A stretch of DNA of 64,000 bases from Tyto alba (taxonomy: Eukaryota; Chordata; Aves; Strigiformes; Tytonidae): positions 22,433,323 through 22,497,322 of the forward strand of contig NW_024881272.1 in the NCBI RefSeq assembly GCF_018691265.1, given 5' to 3'. This document shows positions 23,116-37,467 of this stretch, piece by piece. The translations under genes and the position numbers were made by a program. The notes beneath the pieces were generated by a model, which had not been told where the DNA came from, did no database searches, and saw only the letters and a list, made by a program, of their open reading frames with translations. Positions within the stretch are counted from its first letter, which is position 1. Every line of letters begins with the position of its first letter.

Positions 23116-26100
23116 CATGATCTTGGCACAGCAAAGGACAAGAGCAGGATGTGGTCTCAGATCCTATGATTTGATGCTATTAAGATAAAAGTTGACAGCT
23201 GTGCTCAATTTTTACATCTTAAAAGACCACCTCTGAATAATGTTTGACCAAGCATATTTTAGGTTTACTAAAACACCTATTTATGTTTTATTAGATAGTT
23301 TATACTGTTCAGTAAGGAACTTCTACAGTATTTATAAAGAACCTCTCTATTAAGAAGGAATTTAACTGTAGGAAGAAACAGTCCACTGATCTAGATATGC
23401 ACTACTGGAAGGAATTCTAAAACTAGGGCACTTCTCACTCCTTATGACTGATATTTGAGTCCAGATTGACTAAAGTTGACTGAACAATCATGGGATACAT
23501 AAGGAGTAAAAAGACACCAAATAGGAAACATATGGCTTCCTGAAAATACATGTAGGATTTGTTTTTTTTTCAAGTGTTTCCAATGTACCCAGAGAAGCCA
23601 CTCTTCTGCTTCAATAAAATACAAATAAGTTATTTAAAGAACAGTGTTGTACCCCATATAGTAAAATAGCATCCTTGCAGTCACTGCAGTTTAATATGTC
23701 AGTGTAAAAATCTATAGTATGTACTTTGATTAAGAAATATTAATATATTTTATAAAAAGCCGTTTCTTCTTCAGTGCTTTAAAATACAGGAATTAACGCT
23801 ACAAATATTTTTAAGGACAGGCTTTGGTAGCTGTCTTTAGGGATGCTGGGCTATGTGAACAGAACCTGTCCACAGCTCTGAGTAAGGTGTCTAAATCTGG
23901 GAGGGGGGGATTTAAAACACAGGTTTGCTTTTCTTTATCAGCTTTAGGTGCAATATGAAATGTTTGAGGTGGATCCTATTTGCATCAACTGTGTAGGATG
24001 CCTCATATTCCCCAAGAATTATGCAGGTGCTCTGAGCTGTAAAGGTAGATGTGTAAAACACAAAACTCATAAATTTAGCTGTAAAGTTATATTTTGTGCA
24101 TAAGAGGATAAGGCCTCAGTTTGCCAGCAGAAGGACAAGCTGGTATGAGGAAAGGAGGTACATTATCCTAGTGCTATTGCCTAGAAAAATGAGGGTGAGA
24201 TACTGTAAATTGTAACACTTTTTTCTACAGACACCTTCCACAAGCCACAGAGAAGAGCTTTCTAAGTTACTGCAAAAGTATTCAGTGGAGCATAAATGCA
24301 GCACATCTTGAAGAATGATGCTGTCACTGTTGTTTAAATCTCCAGTAACTCAGATGAGCTCACCTTCCTTGTAATAAAGTCCTCATGCCCTGTACTGCCC
24401 ACCAGAGCTGCAGGCAGCTACTTCTGGTTCAAAGTCAGAGAAGAAATGGGGATGCAAAGACTTCAGCTAACCTTGGCAGTTCAGTCCCCCCTACTATATG
24501 TATCACAAGAAAGTAAATCCAAATAATGTCTGTGAAAGGAGGAGAAAACAACTTTTTCTGGCATTCCAAATAAAAAATGCAGATTGAGTCTACAGCAAAT
24601 TTTTTTTTGCCTGTTTTTCCATGGTTTGCATGGGGTGAAATAGAGCAGTAGCCTTTTTCACACGCCTTTACTACAGTGTATAATGGTGATTTTGAAAGAG
24701 CAAAATAATTATTCAAGCTTACAAAATGATATAGAAGCACCAAAATACACTTGGTTTGAGCTTATTAAGGGAGCACTTTGTAACAGGCAAACTGTAGTAC
24801 TTTGTTTCTAGAACTGATTTTTTTAAAGCATTTAATAGGATAGTTTCCATGGCAACTTGAACTGAACAGATTGTTCATTGACTTCAGTACATTTCTATTA
24901 AACATCTTTTCTCTGTAGTTAGGCCTGCCTTTCCAGCACTTTCATCTCTTTGGATGCTTATTCATTATCTCTTTTTGCAGACATCCTTAAACTAGATTGG
25001 ACTCTACCTTTCTATGCTCTTTAACAAAAACAAATGTTGAGGGAACAGAGTTTCACAGTCATTCTCTGAGTTTCCTAGAGTCCATTTTCTTTTCTATGGT
25101 ATTCTCCTGTTTTAATCCGTTTCCCTGCAGAACCAGAATCTGTAATTCAAATTGATACCACAGCCTATCAGTGAAAGAGAAACGGACACCACAAAAATGT
25201 TCAGCGTTAAAAGCCCAAATGGCTTCTGGATACTCTTGGTTGTTTTACCGAGACCTGTAACGATTAAAGCTGCACAGCATATATGCATAAAACTGCTGCT
25301 ATTTCAGAAGTTCCTTATGTTCTCAAGTAAAGAGAAAGCACATGATTGATATAGTACATTCTAGATCAAACCCTTTAAATAATTTAATCAACGTTTATTT
25401 AATTTTGAAAAGTAGCTTTAGGAGTCCAAATGAAAATGTCTCTTGCTAATGGAGCTACACAATTTGCTCTTTGTCATATTGTAATGTCAACCCCTGGAGT
25501 ACTATTTCCGAAGGGTTAAATAAATACCTTGGATTGAATCTCTGATGTCGAGAAAATGGAGTCAAAACACAGTGACAACTGGTATGAAACACAGTAAATG
25601 GAGGAAAATGGTCTTTGGCTTAACCCGCAGAGCTTTAGATAAATGAGGCTTTCAGTCTGCTGTTGCCCACCAGTTTTAGGAACATTTGTGTTCTGCTTCT
25701 GCATTGAAAAAAAAACTTTCAGGGCCTTTTCATTTTCTCTCTTGAATATTTAAGTTTCAAGCTGTGATAATCAGTCAGGCTGGAAATGTTGTTATAGTCT
25801 TGGTAGCAATGGAATCTGTTTTTTATCAGTCCACTTGAAGCCTTCCTCCTGCTCCCCTAAAGCCTAGATTCCTATGTACTCTGGGTGGGAAATGACAGTG
25901 AGCTGTAAGAATTGTCACTACATGGCAACAACTTTTAATCAAGAGCTTGTTTCCTCTCATTAGAATGAGAGTAAGTCTCTTTGAGGGCTTCTTTCCTCCA
26001 CTTCATTTTGGTTTTGCTTGTTGCTTTTCAAGTGATCTGTCACATTTTCTAATTATAAAACATTCTGCACTTGCAGCAAAGATTGGGTTATGCAATTTTC

Positions 26101-29100
26101 TTAATTCAATAGATTGCTTGTCACTGCTGAACAGAAAACCTTTCATTATCTTTCTGTCTATTACATCTACTTTTCCTAGGTCTTTGACACACTTGGGGAA
26201 AAGAAAGAAAAAAAAAAAGGCAATCTCTCCTTTGCAAGTGCCATAGCATTTACCCAATTGCATAAGTAAATGCAGTCTGACACTGGAAGGACATAGAAAT
26301 GCCTCAGTTATGAACTGGTAGCTTCCTCTGAGGTGCAAAAATGCATTTCCATGTTTTGTAGATATGAAATACATTTCCCCTGCCGCAAATATTAGAAGAG
26401 GCTAAGTATATTTTTAAGGTTTTTACTTGAAGTTTAGCAGATTTTCATGTTTCCCAAATTTTAAAGTTATCAATTCTATAAGCACTTGTTCAGGAGCGTA
26501 TTCACTCTACAGTCATCTGACTGTATGTTTTAACTTTTTCTCTAATTCGTCTAAATATTCCTCAGACTAGTTAAGGTTGTCTTCAAAGTCTTGTTTTCAC
26601 AAGAAAATAATTGGATATTCTTTTCTTCTGGAACTCTTTGATAGGATTCACTGCTACCAATTTTCCAATACTCCCTTTTGGCCTGAATGCCTTGAAACAA
26701 GGCAAATGGTAGGTTTCTAATTAAAAATCCAATTATTAAAGATAAAGCTTGTCTGATCTCTGGCAACAAGTGGCATTATATTGACAGCCTCTCTGTCAAA
26801 GCTGAGAAATTGAATGGCAAGTATAAATGAATGCAGTGAGCAGTGAAAACCTGTATCACACTTGAGAGCATTCCAGCAGCAAAAGACAATCCTTACTAAA
26901 CCAGACACTAGTTACGAGAGCGAGTTCTGAAAATTGAGAACTTTCTATAAAGCACAGGTCTTCCCTCATTAGAAGCTATGCTGTTACACCCAAAAATGAG
27001 TGGCCCAAAACATATTCCTGATGTCTTAATATGGGTGAAAGTATCTGAAACTTATCAGTTTACCGTGCCTTAATGTTTTTCAATAAAGTCAGTAGTAGTG
27101 TAATCATTACGCCAGAAAAGGCTGTAGAGATTGGTACCACGTGAAACTTTGGTTCTTCCACAAGGCATTCTCAATGAGAGGTACCTTCTGCTTTTTTTTT
27201 ATTATTTTTTGGAAGAATATTTTTTAGGCAGTCATTCTAAAAACCTACATTATTCCTTTTCTAATACAGGATCTGACAGCTACAGATCGAGAAGGAACAG
27301 AAAAATAGTTATTAGTGATTTAGAGAAAACAGTTTTTTGTTTTCTGGGTCTTTTTTTAAAAGTGGGTATTTTCCTCCTGCCTTTCAATGCTGTAGGGACT
27401 CAGTGATTACAACTGTTCTAGTTCTTGAAGCATTCACGCATAGCCAGTAGAAAACAATCAGCTTGCTTTTAATTTAGGTAGATTAATTTAATTGAACATT
27501 CATTTATAAAATGTACAATACAAAGCTCAAGCTTTTTCTGAGTTATTTTTAATTCAATTTCCCCTGTGTACTCCTCCAGAAAATCCAGATCTTAGCTTGC
27601 GTTAGTGTTGCTTTGCACTGTTTCAGCAACAGGTACCAGGTGTTTCTTGAAACACTTCACTGTATTTTGGAGCACTCCTGGATGAGTTGATGACTACATC
27701 GGTAGTTGGAACCATGCCACCCATTCTCCTTGTTCCTACCTGCCAGTAAGAGAGGTTATTCTGGAAGAAGTAGCATACATCTGAAGAACATGGATACTTC
27801 TTTGCTGGCTTAGTTTACACTAGAAATTTTCCTGGCTTTTTCAAAGAATGAGAAAATGCAAAGGTATCTGTGTACATCCATTTCAGTTGTGCCAAGTGAT
27901 ACTCATTCCCAGCTGTGGCTTTGTCTTCAGTATGTGTTGTGTACTGCTCTAACCCCCAACTCCTCTTGTTCGGTGACTACCAAGACGTTCTGCTAAAATT
28001 CAGCCATTTTTAGCAGCTCAGCTGTGTAAGGTTGCTTAGAAACCAGCCTTCTTATCCCCCACATTCTCATGACAGATTTCCTATGCAATAACATCACTGC
28101 ATGACACATTTGTATCGAGACACACGTTCCTTTCCACTTAAGATTCTCTAAGTAAAGGTTGGTGCTTTGCACAATTCATAAACAGCATGTGGTAAATCAC
28201 TGGAGTATTAAATCACTGCCACAGTCAAAGTGAGCTCAGGTTTCAAATGCAAGCAGTTCCTCACTCCTGTATTTAGTTATTGATCTTTTCTTCCTGAGAG
28301 TAATTTGTAATTTTGTTTTCTAGACTGGGTAGCTAAATGGTATTGTGATTTTATGGTAATCTCCACTTCCTTCTTTGCTTCCGTATGTAATACTTGCTTG
28401 CACCATTTCAAAATTTAGATGGTAAGGTTTTTGGTTGCAATTGCTTTCTCCTTTATATTTGTACAAGGCATCGCATATGAACTGGGTATAAAAATATTTA
28501 TTAGTAATAGAAATATTTATATTATTTAAAATGTCACTAATAAGTATCAAAGATACCAAATTGCAGTTGAAGGCAATCATTGCCAGCCACTTCATATTTA
28601 TATATCTCTCTTTGACTGAAAGGTTTTTAGCACCGTTTTTCCTTCATTTCTTCTCTGTTTGATAACAGTACTGCACCCTTGAAAGAATAGCAATGTGTTG
28701 GTCTGGTAAAATAATGTGAAAAGCTAACCACCACATCTGGCAGAGAGAATACTTGCTATTGACAAAGACGGTAAGCTCCCATAGTAGTCCTCTTGTTTAG
28801 TCTCACATAAGAACCCCATGCAACTTCATTCAAAACTACAGTCAGTGCTTTTATGGACTGTGCAATATATCATCAGTAAACCATATAGTGTAGAAATTAT
28901 ATATTAGTATAATTTTCATATATTTTAATGTTAATTTTATTTTGTAACTATAAAACTGGTGCTTATTATTTAAACAGCATTTCAGATGTTATGAACCAAT
29001 AGTATAATTTCTTTAGTGTTCATACTCTATCAAAAGAACGTATTTAGAATGTCATTAAAATGCAAAGTTTAACATCAACATAATCCTAAAATGATTTAAA

Positions 29101-29280
29101 TATACATTCTGCTTTATAGGGCGTAAAAGCCTAAACCCTGCAAAAAAGTAGTAGTACAGTCAAGACACATATGATGAGAAATTTAAGAGAGTTTCCAGGG
29201 GTAGAGAATGTTTTAAGAAGGATTTATGAAAGAATGGGATTTAAAATGGGAACTGGAGACAGAGGTGAGCTGTCTGCTGG

Positions 29281-29297
29281 AAAAAAAAAAAAAAAAA
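29281..29297. repeat. Poly-A, 17 bases
   Basis: Uninterrupted A run; no retrocopy body was recognised upstream of it. Confidence 0.85.
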
Positions 29298-29756
29298 CAA
29301 ACTGAAATAACTGAGCCAATAAGAACAGTAAAAGGTTCATAAATTAACAGAAATTAATAGGGCTAGAACATAAAACATGTTGCAGGTGAGGATAAAGTGT
29401 TGCATTGAATACTGGGAAAGAAAGCCAATGAATGAACAGATGCCACTGAATGAAAATTGTTTTGTTGGTCCTGATTTTGTCACTAGCTTTAAAATTTCAC
29501 AAGAAAAGCTATCTTTTGTGAATAATGAGGAAAGAGGTGAGAACATTCTCAACTGTATTTAGTTGAATGACAACAGAAACACAAAATAACATTCTTTGCC
29601 AAGCTGCTGCTCACAAATCTAGAGAAGTGTTTGTGGTATTCATGAAAAAAATGCAAGCAGAGTTGTGCAAAAGTGAAAGGCAGAAAGCAAAACATACAAA
29701 AACACCACCCTTAAGTATGGTGGTGTGATAGGCAGATGGCTTTAAAAGTTGTTGGG

Positions 29757-29790
29757 TTTGTTGTTTTGTTTTGTTTTGTTTTTTTTTTTT
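29757..29790. repeat. TTTTG microsatellite with poly-T
   Basis: Several TTTTG units followed by a T run, about 75 bases below the CR1 fragment at 29866. Confidence 0.85.
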
Positions 29791-29865
29791 AAGTCATTCT
29801 TTTAATGCTTATCCACAGCACAGTAACAAGAATAATGACACTTATCCTTAGCACAGTATCCAAGC

Positions 29866-30205
29866 CACCGGAACATCCTGTGTTTCAGTTTGTGCCCACT
29901 GCCTCTTGTCCTGTCACTGGGCATCACTGGAAAGAGTGACTGACCATCTTCTTTGCACTCTTCCTTCAGATTTCTGTACAGATTTTCTTGGATTCCCCCT
30001 GGAGCCTTCTATTTTCCAGGCTGGACAGTCCCAGCTCTCTCAGCCTTCCCTCACAGGAGATGGCCCAGTCCCTTAATCATCTTACTGGCCCTCCACTGGA
30101 TTCTCTTAAGTAGCCCCATATGTTGTACTGGTAAGCCTAGAACTGGACACAGTACTCCAGATGTTAGCCTTAGCAGTGGTGAGGTGAAGATTAGAGAGGA
30201 AAGTT
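29866..30205 (-). mobile_element. CR1 LINE fragment lacking its 3' terminus
   Basis: The plus strand carries the CR1 antisense signature TTTGTGCCCACTGCCTCTTG, then CCTGGAGCCTTCTATTTTCC, CTCTCAGCCTTCCCTCACAG and GAACTGGACACAGTACTCCA, in CR1 order. The typical 3' end with the GGTTGGAAGGGACC complement is not seen at the lower edge, so the end was deleted or has diverged. Coding capacity is destroyed. Confidence 0.92.
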
Positions 30206-30775
30206 GTATGCAACCTTTTTTCCCCCCTCTCTAGCCTTCTTTCTTCCTACGTACAAGGAAAACACTACCAAAACTTAGTTTTTAGGTGTGGATAGAATGG
30301 GATCAGTTGAAAAGCTGGTTAAAACACAGTGTAAGCGTTTGTTGTTTTTTTCTTAAAAACACCTTTCTTTTTTAAGGGGAGAATGTTTGGTTTAGTTATA
30401 TTTCACACTTCTTTTGTACTTTTGTGCCTCTCTTGAAAAATATTTTATTCCTCCTTCTTAAACATACAGTAGACTTACAGTGCATTCCAACAATTCTATT
30501 TGCCATGTCTGCCAACATCTTAAAATTTGTGGAGGAAACTCAGCAATGTACAGCAATGGAAGATATGGGCTCTTAATATCACAATAATATTTACTCTTTT
30601 CTCATAACCAGAAAGCAACCTCTGTATATCACAAATTTACTTGTATTGCACTTTAAAAGACCTTTAGCTTAGTTAACCTTAAAGTTTCACCACCTTGTTC
30701 AGACAAATTGTATAGAATAGTATGTACATAAATGAGCAAATTGTCTAGAGAAAGGCCATATATACATAAAATTAC

Positions 30776-30852
30776 CTGGTCTTCAAAGTCAAATTCTGTA
30801 TAAATAGTATCTCCAGAATCCATAATCAGACTGCAGTCAAGTTCATTTGACC
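30776..30852 (-). CDS. AK5: AK5 coding exon: acidic linker
   Basis: This exon of 77 bases completes the split Gly codon and encodes GSNELDCSLIMDSGDTIYTE followed by FDFEDQ, ending in phase 0. It is rich in Asp and Glu. The pattern matches the linker between the two kinase domains of mammalian AK5 (recalled as SSDLDPSMILDTGEIIDT), with several substitutions but the same length. Acceptor TTATTTTAG and donor GTAATT are in place. No catalytic residues are expected here; the linker tolerates change, which explains its lower similarity compared with the domain exons. Confidence 0.9.
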
Positions 30853-33800
30853 CTAAAATAAGAAAGAAAATTAGACTTCATAAATGGATTGGAAATTTTC
30901 GCTTTATGTGATGGAACACTACAATGTTTCCAATTGTCTGTATGTATGCAAAAACTGTGATCCAAGGAACCATTCAGATGTGCTAGAGTACCCAGATGGA
31001 TGGTATTCCATTAACAAAGCCTTGAAAGCATCCATAAAAGCTATCACAAATCTTAATAAGGAATGGTTATACTAAAAAGTGAATTGTTTCAGATAGACTG
31101 CAAATTTATTGGGCAGGGTGTTCTGTGTGCCATGACTTGCAATTATAAAATTGCCACAAGGACTTTGGCTCAAGAGAGAGTACAAACCATGCTTAGAAAA
31201 GAGAAAGGAAATACTAATTGGTGATTAGCAGATAAGGATCGTGGAGTGATGTCAGTGGGGGGACCAAAGCAGCAGTCTTCCTGAAGCAATTGTCCCCACT
31301 CCTATCCTCCTTTCCAAGGTGACAGTGTGACTCTGCCCCTTCTCTTCATCATCCTCCTGTGCCAGGATCAGCAAGTCATGCAGCCTCTTGCACTTGGGAT
31401 GACAAAATTCACTTGCTGAGAAGCCTTGACCTGTGTGAGCTTTACAGTTTAGCTTCTGCTGAACTGAAGGTACAGGATAACAGAAACTGTGCTTGGTATT
31501 TCAAGAAGTCATATTGGGGAGGTAGTCACTGCTAAACCAGAATGGGAGGATAAACAGACCACTAATCATGTTTCTATATAAAACAGGAAGGGTGTAGCAT
31601 GGACATTATATTCTGGCATTATCACCCCATTCAGATTATCTCATTCCTGGGCAGTGAGGAAAACAGTCTCCTGTGCCATCCAGATGATGTAGCCCTAAAC
31701 CAAACCCTGCACACGTTCAACACATATTAAAATGTTGATAGGTGTGTGACTACAGGAGTATTTTCCACAGCATTATTAAAATGAGAGTAACAAAAATACT
31801 GTAATGATACACAGAGATCTAAAAATTGTAACCAGCCAGTAGCCACGGGTGAGTCCAGTCACGATCTTCATGTGGGGAGAAACAGGTAACACCAGGGGAA
31901 GTATAAGACGTGCTTTGTTTTGTGTCCCCTTGTCCCTGGTCAGACAAGATCACTGATGAGGAAGAGAATACAACTCCCTCCCCCCTGGGTTACAGGTGTC
32001 TCTAGCTGGTATGACCCTGCAAGCACTGGCATTGAAGATACATAGTTTTAAGACTATTGCTGACCTTGAGTTGTTTTCTTGCCATTAGAGATGTTTGCAT
32101 GGGTGGCTCTCTGTAATAAGCACTATCAGTAACAGATTTTGCAGTTCAATTTCTGCCAGATGCATTTATGTATTATTTGCTTCTGTTTGCTTTTAAAGTT
32201 TACATAGTAATAATCTATTGTAGGTGGTGAGCTAAACATCACAGAGAGAGAACAGAGGAGAGGAACTCAATGTCATGATGACTAAAACCATAACCGCTTG
32301 GTAGAGATTATGATTCCAGCTTGTCTTAGTTTGCAATCCATATTACAATTACCAATAAATTAATCTTTGATTCAACTATTTGGACTACGTAAGAGACACC
32401 AGGGAAAGACTTGGGTCTACCATCTGCTGGTGTTTTTGTTTTTTTTTCTTCCCCCACTAATGTTCTTGTATACTTTATCAGATTGCTATAAAAAAAAACA
32501 GAAAGGGATTACATTCTTGCTACTGTATAATGTCACATGTATATATGCAGCATGTTCTCTGGCATATACACTTTATGGTCTTTTGAAAATACCTGTCCAT
32601 AAGAGATATACACGACCAAATAGATTTATAACTGCTAAAATAATCTTAATTTTTTGATTTATTTTACACAGCTGACATCTCACTCTTAACACTGTGTCAT
32701 TGTTGGTAATATAATTTAACTAAGCCTTAGTTGTCACCAGCACTGGCCTACCTTGACACATCAATCATTTTTAAAGGCACTTGTGTGCAAATATTTGATT
32801 AAATGTCACTTAACTACCAAAAGCAGTATGTATTCTTAGCTAGAAACGTTAATATGAAATATGGTGCTGCAAACTTAAATGTAAAGGTCAGGCTGGAAAT
32901 GAATATTCATGCATAATGTATCTTAAGTGATAAAATCCATAATGGTTATACAATTTTAATATGGTCAAGCATCTTATAGCCTTTTTTCTTGAACTAGGGC
33001 ACCAATTTCCTTAGGGAAGCATAGCTCCTTTCTAGGGTATATTCAAGGAAGGTCAGGAAAATTGAAAATATGTGTCTTTTCTTTCTTAATTTCATGAGAA
33101 CTAACAAAACCCATAACAATCTATCACTGAACAGTATACAGACTTCTCTACCCTTCTCAAATTGCCTAAAGACAAACCTACCAGAAATTAATTGAAGCAA
33201 ATGACTACTCCCATGACAAGATGAAGTAATGAAGGGATATATAAGAGTACTTGAGATATCCTTGGTGCAGTTTGAATAAGCATGAGTAGTTTGCTATTCT
33301 CCAGCTCAGCCTGTTGTTGGAGGAAGCATATTTTGCTGAGTTTGGACTAAATCTTGCTGAAACAGATCTTCTAGGGGAGGACAACAGGCTTGTTAACTAA
33401 TTGCTACTACACGTGGCAGAAGCAGCATACCAGACAGCCACCTTGCAAGGTACTGGGAGTCAGTAGTCCTGATGGTAGGCAAAGCTACCGGCAAGGCTAA
33501 AGCTGAGGGGAGAGTGTTCGAAAGGGTGGATAATTAAAAACTCAGTTCAGGTTTTCTGAGCACAAGTTTCAATCAGCAACATTTTATGTAAAACTTGTGG
33601 CAGTGTTCAGCTGTCAAAGGAGAAGCACAGAATGTTGGCTTAGGGAAAAGAGGACTGGTTAATGCATTTGGAAGCAAACATGCCCTGCTGCTTTCAGTGA
33701 GTCTGCAGGCTGCACATCTCATGCTCTGACAACAAAACAGCTGATCATAAGTTTCCTTGCCTTTTCTCAGGAAGTTGCATTGTTTTTCCTTTGATAAATT

Positions 33801-36800
33801 GGTACACTGAGAACTAGGCTATAAAAAAGATTAAAACTTTTTTACCATTAGGAGGAAGGTCGTAAGAGTCTGAATTGTCTTAATTCCTTTCAAAGGGATG
33901 CCCCATTCCACCAGATAATCTCAGCTCTTGATTAATTTAGAGCATTCATGTGCTTGTATGAACCTATTGCAAATGATCTGAATAACTATATCAATTTCAA
34001 AAGAGGAAACTCAACAGTTAAACCCCCCCACACCCCAAAATTAAGAAAATGCATGAAAGCTCTACTGCCATGGAGAAATAGTTTAGGAGCACCTGCAATG
34101 AAAAGGTACTCTTATGACTTAAAATATACATCCTCAATTTCAGTGCATGCATAAAGTTGAGGTAAGGGAAACCAGGTCATTTTCATGTGCCTTGTGATTT
34201 CCTTAGGGAAAAAACAGAGAGGATTTTATTAGGTTCAGTACTGTACAATTAAAAAATAAATCAGTTGGAAGGTTTTATTAAATCCCCATTAACTGAATAA
34301 TCAGCTCTCCCAGGGGGAAGCAGGCTGCTGATAAAAGAAACAGCATATCAGCTATAATGAACTCCCTTTTTTTTCCTAGCTTTGTATCTTGACACTGAAG
34401 GCATCATTCATAAAGATTTGTCCTGCTAGGAACCCAAGAGGATCCAATGACACAGCACGAAGGAACGAGTTGAATTAATGGGTGGCTGCAGTTGTACGAG
34501 GGTGTGCTGACAGGAGCTACCCCTGCCAGGTCTGACAGTTGGGGAGAATGACCCCCCCTGCCCCAAAGGGGTGCGGGGCTGTGCTCAGTTGCTTCCTTCA
34601 CCACAAGGCTGTACTTTTAAATTTTATGCTGTATTTTACATATTGCTTGCTGCTCCAAAGCTGAATTGCACAGGATTGGTCATGGAAAGCTGAGAGAGCA
34701 TGGCTATTACAGGCAGGTGTGTGATTCCCATGACAGAAATGCACCCCAGAATCCAGGGGCATCACTGGCCATAAATATCTCTTGTCCTATAAAATATTTC
34801 AGTGTTCTGAGCCTGGGTGTGTGCCACTTCCTCTGCAAGTGTGTTCTTCCTTTAGTTTTCATGAATGTAAATGTCAAGCATTGCTTTTTCACAGCTCACT
34901 AAATTAATTTATACAATGAAACTAAATTGTACTGATCTGTCTAAATTTATTTGCAGTTGATTTAACTTCCCATTACAAGGTAGCTATACCCCATCATGTG
35001 AGTTAATTAAGTCTGCTCCTTGGACCACTTATGTTTTGGCAAATCAGTTAATGTATTTCCAATCCTTGCTTAAATCCATTAGTTATTTCAAATCCTGGTA
35101 TCAATTCTATTCAATATGGTTCATTGGCTTAAATATGCCCATACTCATATTTTAACAGCTATAGTATTTGCACTGTTCAATGCTGACTGTCATAAAGTAA
35201 TCTAAGGCTATCCCATGAAACATGTTTCTTCTTTTAATAGCGTGTTTAAGCTCAGTAAAATAAAAATGTCTTTTTGTATTACGGAACGTGCTCTGAAGCA
35301 CTGCTGAATAACTCAATACATGTTGCATATAAGCACTCAGGCAAGACAAATGCTTAGGAGATAATTTATTTTACTGAAACCTTACACTGTTGAGTTTCAT
35401 GTCAGGTTGTTGCTCTTAGCAACAGTCTTAATATGTCATAGAAGGCAACAATGAGAAAATTGTATTTTAATCTGTAAAAATATTCAGTTGTATTCTTTCA
35501 ACGTATATTGTTACACAGTTGATTACAACTGGATTTTACAGGTATAACATACCAATTAGATTGATGCGGAGGCATGAAAATATTAGAAATACTGTGTTTA
35601 CATTTGCCACCAGGAACCAAAATATATTGCAATATCACTAATAATATTAAAAGACAAAAAGTGAAATCAAGGCAATGCTGGAATTGCAACCTCTAGAAAT
35701 TAAATATTTGGTCTCACAGGATGTCTAGAAATCCTACTATGAATCTCCTTATTATTACTGGTGCTCAGGTTAGGCACCAATTAGATGATTGTGGCATGGC
35801 TTCTGATAAAGCTCATAGCTCCCCAATTATTTTGGTTAGGAATTTATTAAATAGATCAGATTTTCAAGGAACTGACTAGAACTCATCCAGGATCACAGCC
35901 AATTTGTGCAAATTGTTTAGCTTTTGTCAATCTGTCAGAGCTAGCACCTCTATGTCACTTCTCTCCTCTTCTTGCTATTCAGTACTTAGCTCATTTAATT
36001 AGAAAATCCACAGGTAATTATCAATACAGTGCTATACAGTGGGAATGCCATTTTAGGTTTGGAATCAATCTCTTGCCTCTAGGAATAAGGCTAAGCACGA
36101 AAGAGATAAGTATGCTAATTAACAGAGAAAGCTAGTAGTGTTTATTCTTGTGTGCATCTTACCTCTAAACTGCCCACTGCAAACCTGCTTTTTTAGCTAA
36201 TGCACTTTTTATCATTCTCAGCCTCCCCACTCCCCCACCTTGATCATTATGATGATTTTGAACATTATCAAAAATACCCTTATGGGTGGGGTTTGTAGGC
36301 TAGCTAGCTTGGGAACCCCCATTCAAAACTTCAAAATACGACCAAACCTTTCTCTCTGACACACTGCTCTTTGCAAATGTCATGTCAGTAGAAAAAAGTA
36401 AACCCCCCTTTGTCAAAAAGAGATAATAGATGTATTGCTACTACTAGACTTCACTGTGCTTCATCAATTCCTTCTGCCTTGGCAGCCCCCATATGATTGT
36501 TCATGGTTACAAATAACGGAAGCTACCTTGCCTGTCAATTTATGGCAGATAAGTTTTCCGTTAAACAGAAGAGAGATCAGATACATGATTTTCTTTACTA
36601 TACATATCTAATCTTAGTTTTAATAAATCTAGCAGATTTTATATGAAAATATTTCACCCAGAATTTTCTTTTTGTGTGCTGTTTCACAAGACATTTATGA
36701 CATCTACCTACATAGCCCTCATGGTCTACTTGGAAGGCAGCCAGGGATGTCATCTGTAAAAAGAAAAAGTTGTGAAGTTACAAAGGAACATTTTCCTGTT

Positions 36801-37374
36801 CCCCTCAAGCAAAATATTTCTGACAGATGTTATGGATTTTCAGTGCTTTGATTTTTATCTTCAATTCTTTTGCAGTCCTTTGTCCCTCAAAGGCTTTTTC
36901 TTTGAAGACATTAAAGCCTCAGTAAGCACAAATAATAAATATATAAATAAATAAAATCCCCAACTGCCTGACTTATATTCATACTCTGTTTCAGAATTAA
37001 TACCTATTAAGGGAGAAGTATGATCATTAATCTCATAGGACTGGTTTTCTGGTGAACACTGAGGTATCATCTGGAACTGAAACTGATAGCTGACAACTAG
37101 AATCTTACAAAGTTTTTGTATTAATAATATAGTTGCTTAGTGGACTCTCCATAGTATTTTAAGGTGCAATTGTAGATAAACAAAATGTTAGGTAGGTTGT
37201 ATGAAGTTTCCAAGTATAAAGAGATTTTTTTGCCATCGGTTGTGCGAATGTTCGAGGTCGGTCAAGGCTTTGCTACTGTAAACTCATCCGTACTTGAGGA
37301 TTATGAGAAAGGCATCCCACCGATGTCAAATGCAGTATAAAAAATGTGTTTCTTTAAATCTTCCATTAACTCAC
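30853..37374 (-). other. AK5: AK5 intron of 6,522 bases
   Basis: Noncoding, AT-rich. No transposon was recognised. A modestly GC-richer stretch at about 34425-34600 has no recognisable content. An A/T simple repeat lies at 36930-36957. Confidence 0.9.
36930..36957. repeat. A/T-rich AAAT-type repeat
   Basis: Short run of AATA and AAAT units. Confidence 0.75.
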
Positions 37375-37465
37375 CTGCTACAGCCTCTTTGTTTGCAAAT
37401 AGTTTATTGTCAACTGCCGAACTTATATCAAAGAACACTTCTTCTTCATCTCTGTCTGCATCAAA
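37375..37465 (-). CDS. AK5: AK5 coding exon: start of inter-domain linker
   Basis: This exon of 91 bases follows in phase 0 and ends with one base of a split Gly codon. It reads FDADRDEEEVFFDISSAVDN and continues KLFANKEAVA, close to the human protein as I recall it (FDADRDEDEVFYDI). The stretch closes kinase domain 1 and opens the linker. The donor is GTGAG. The acceptor TTATTAG is preceded on the minus strand by a long T/G tract (bases 37468-37500, A/C-rich on the plus strand), which serves as the polypyrimidine tract and probably arose from a simple repeat. It is separated from the previous exon by an intron of about 25 kb. Confidence 0.95.
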
Positions 37466-37467
37466 CT

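Larger units (their letters stand above)
19081..30775 (-). other. AK5: AK5 intron of 11,695 bases
   Basis: Noncoding. It contains an inverted pair of T/G-rich and A/C-rich tracts near 23 kb, a CR1 fragment at 29866-30205, and A and TTTTG tracts. Nothing else was recognised. Confidence 0.9.

Noticed and set aside
22814..23188. Plus-strand open frame of 124 codons with a Phe/Leu/Cys-rich, membrane-like stretch
   Set aside because: The hydrophobic stretch is a translation of a TTTG/poly-T simple repeat, and the following Lys-rich part is poly-A.
26003..26374. Minus-strand open frame of 123 codons
   Set aside because: No recognisable motif, contains a run of Phe from a poly-A tract, and does not fit the AK5 exon order or phase.
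36714..36760. Possible extra AK5 exon with acceptor TTTTTACAG on the minus strand
   Set aside because: It lacks a clear GT donor at a useful position, would insert residues absent from the family linker, and the flanking exons already join in phase.
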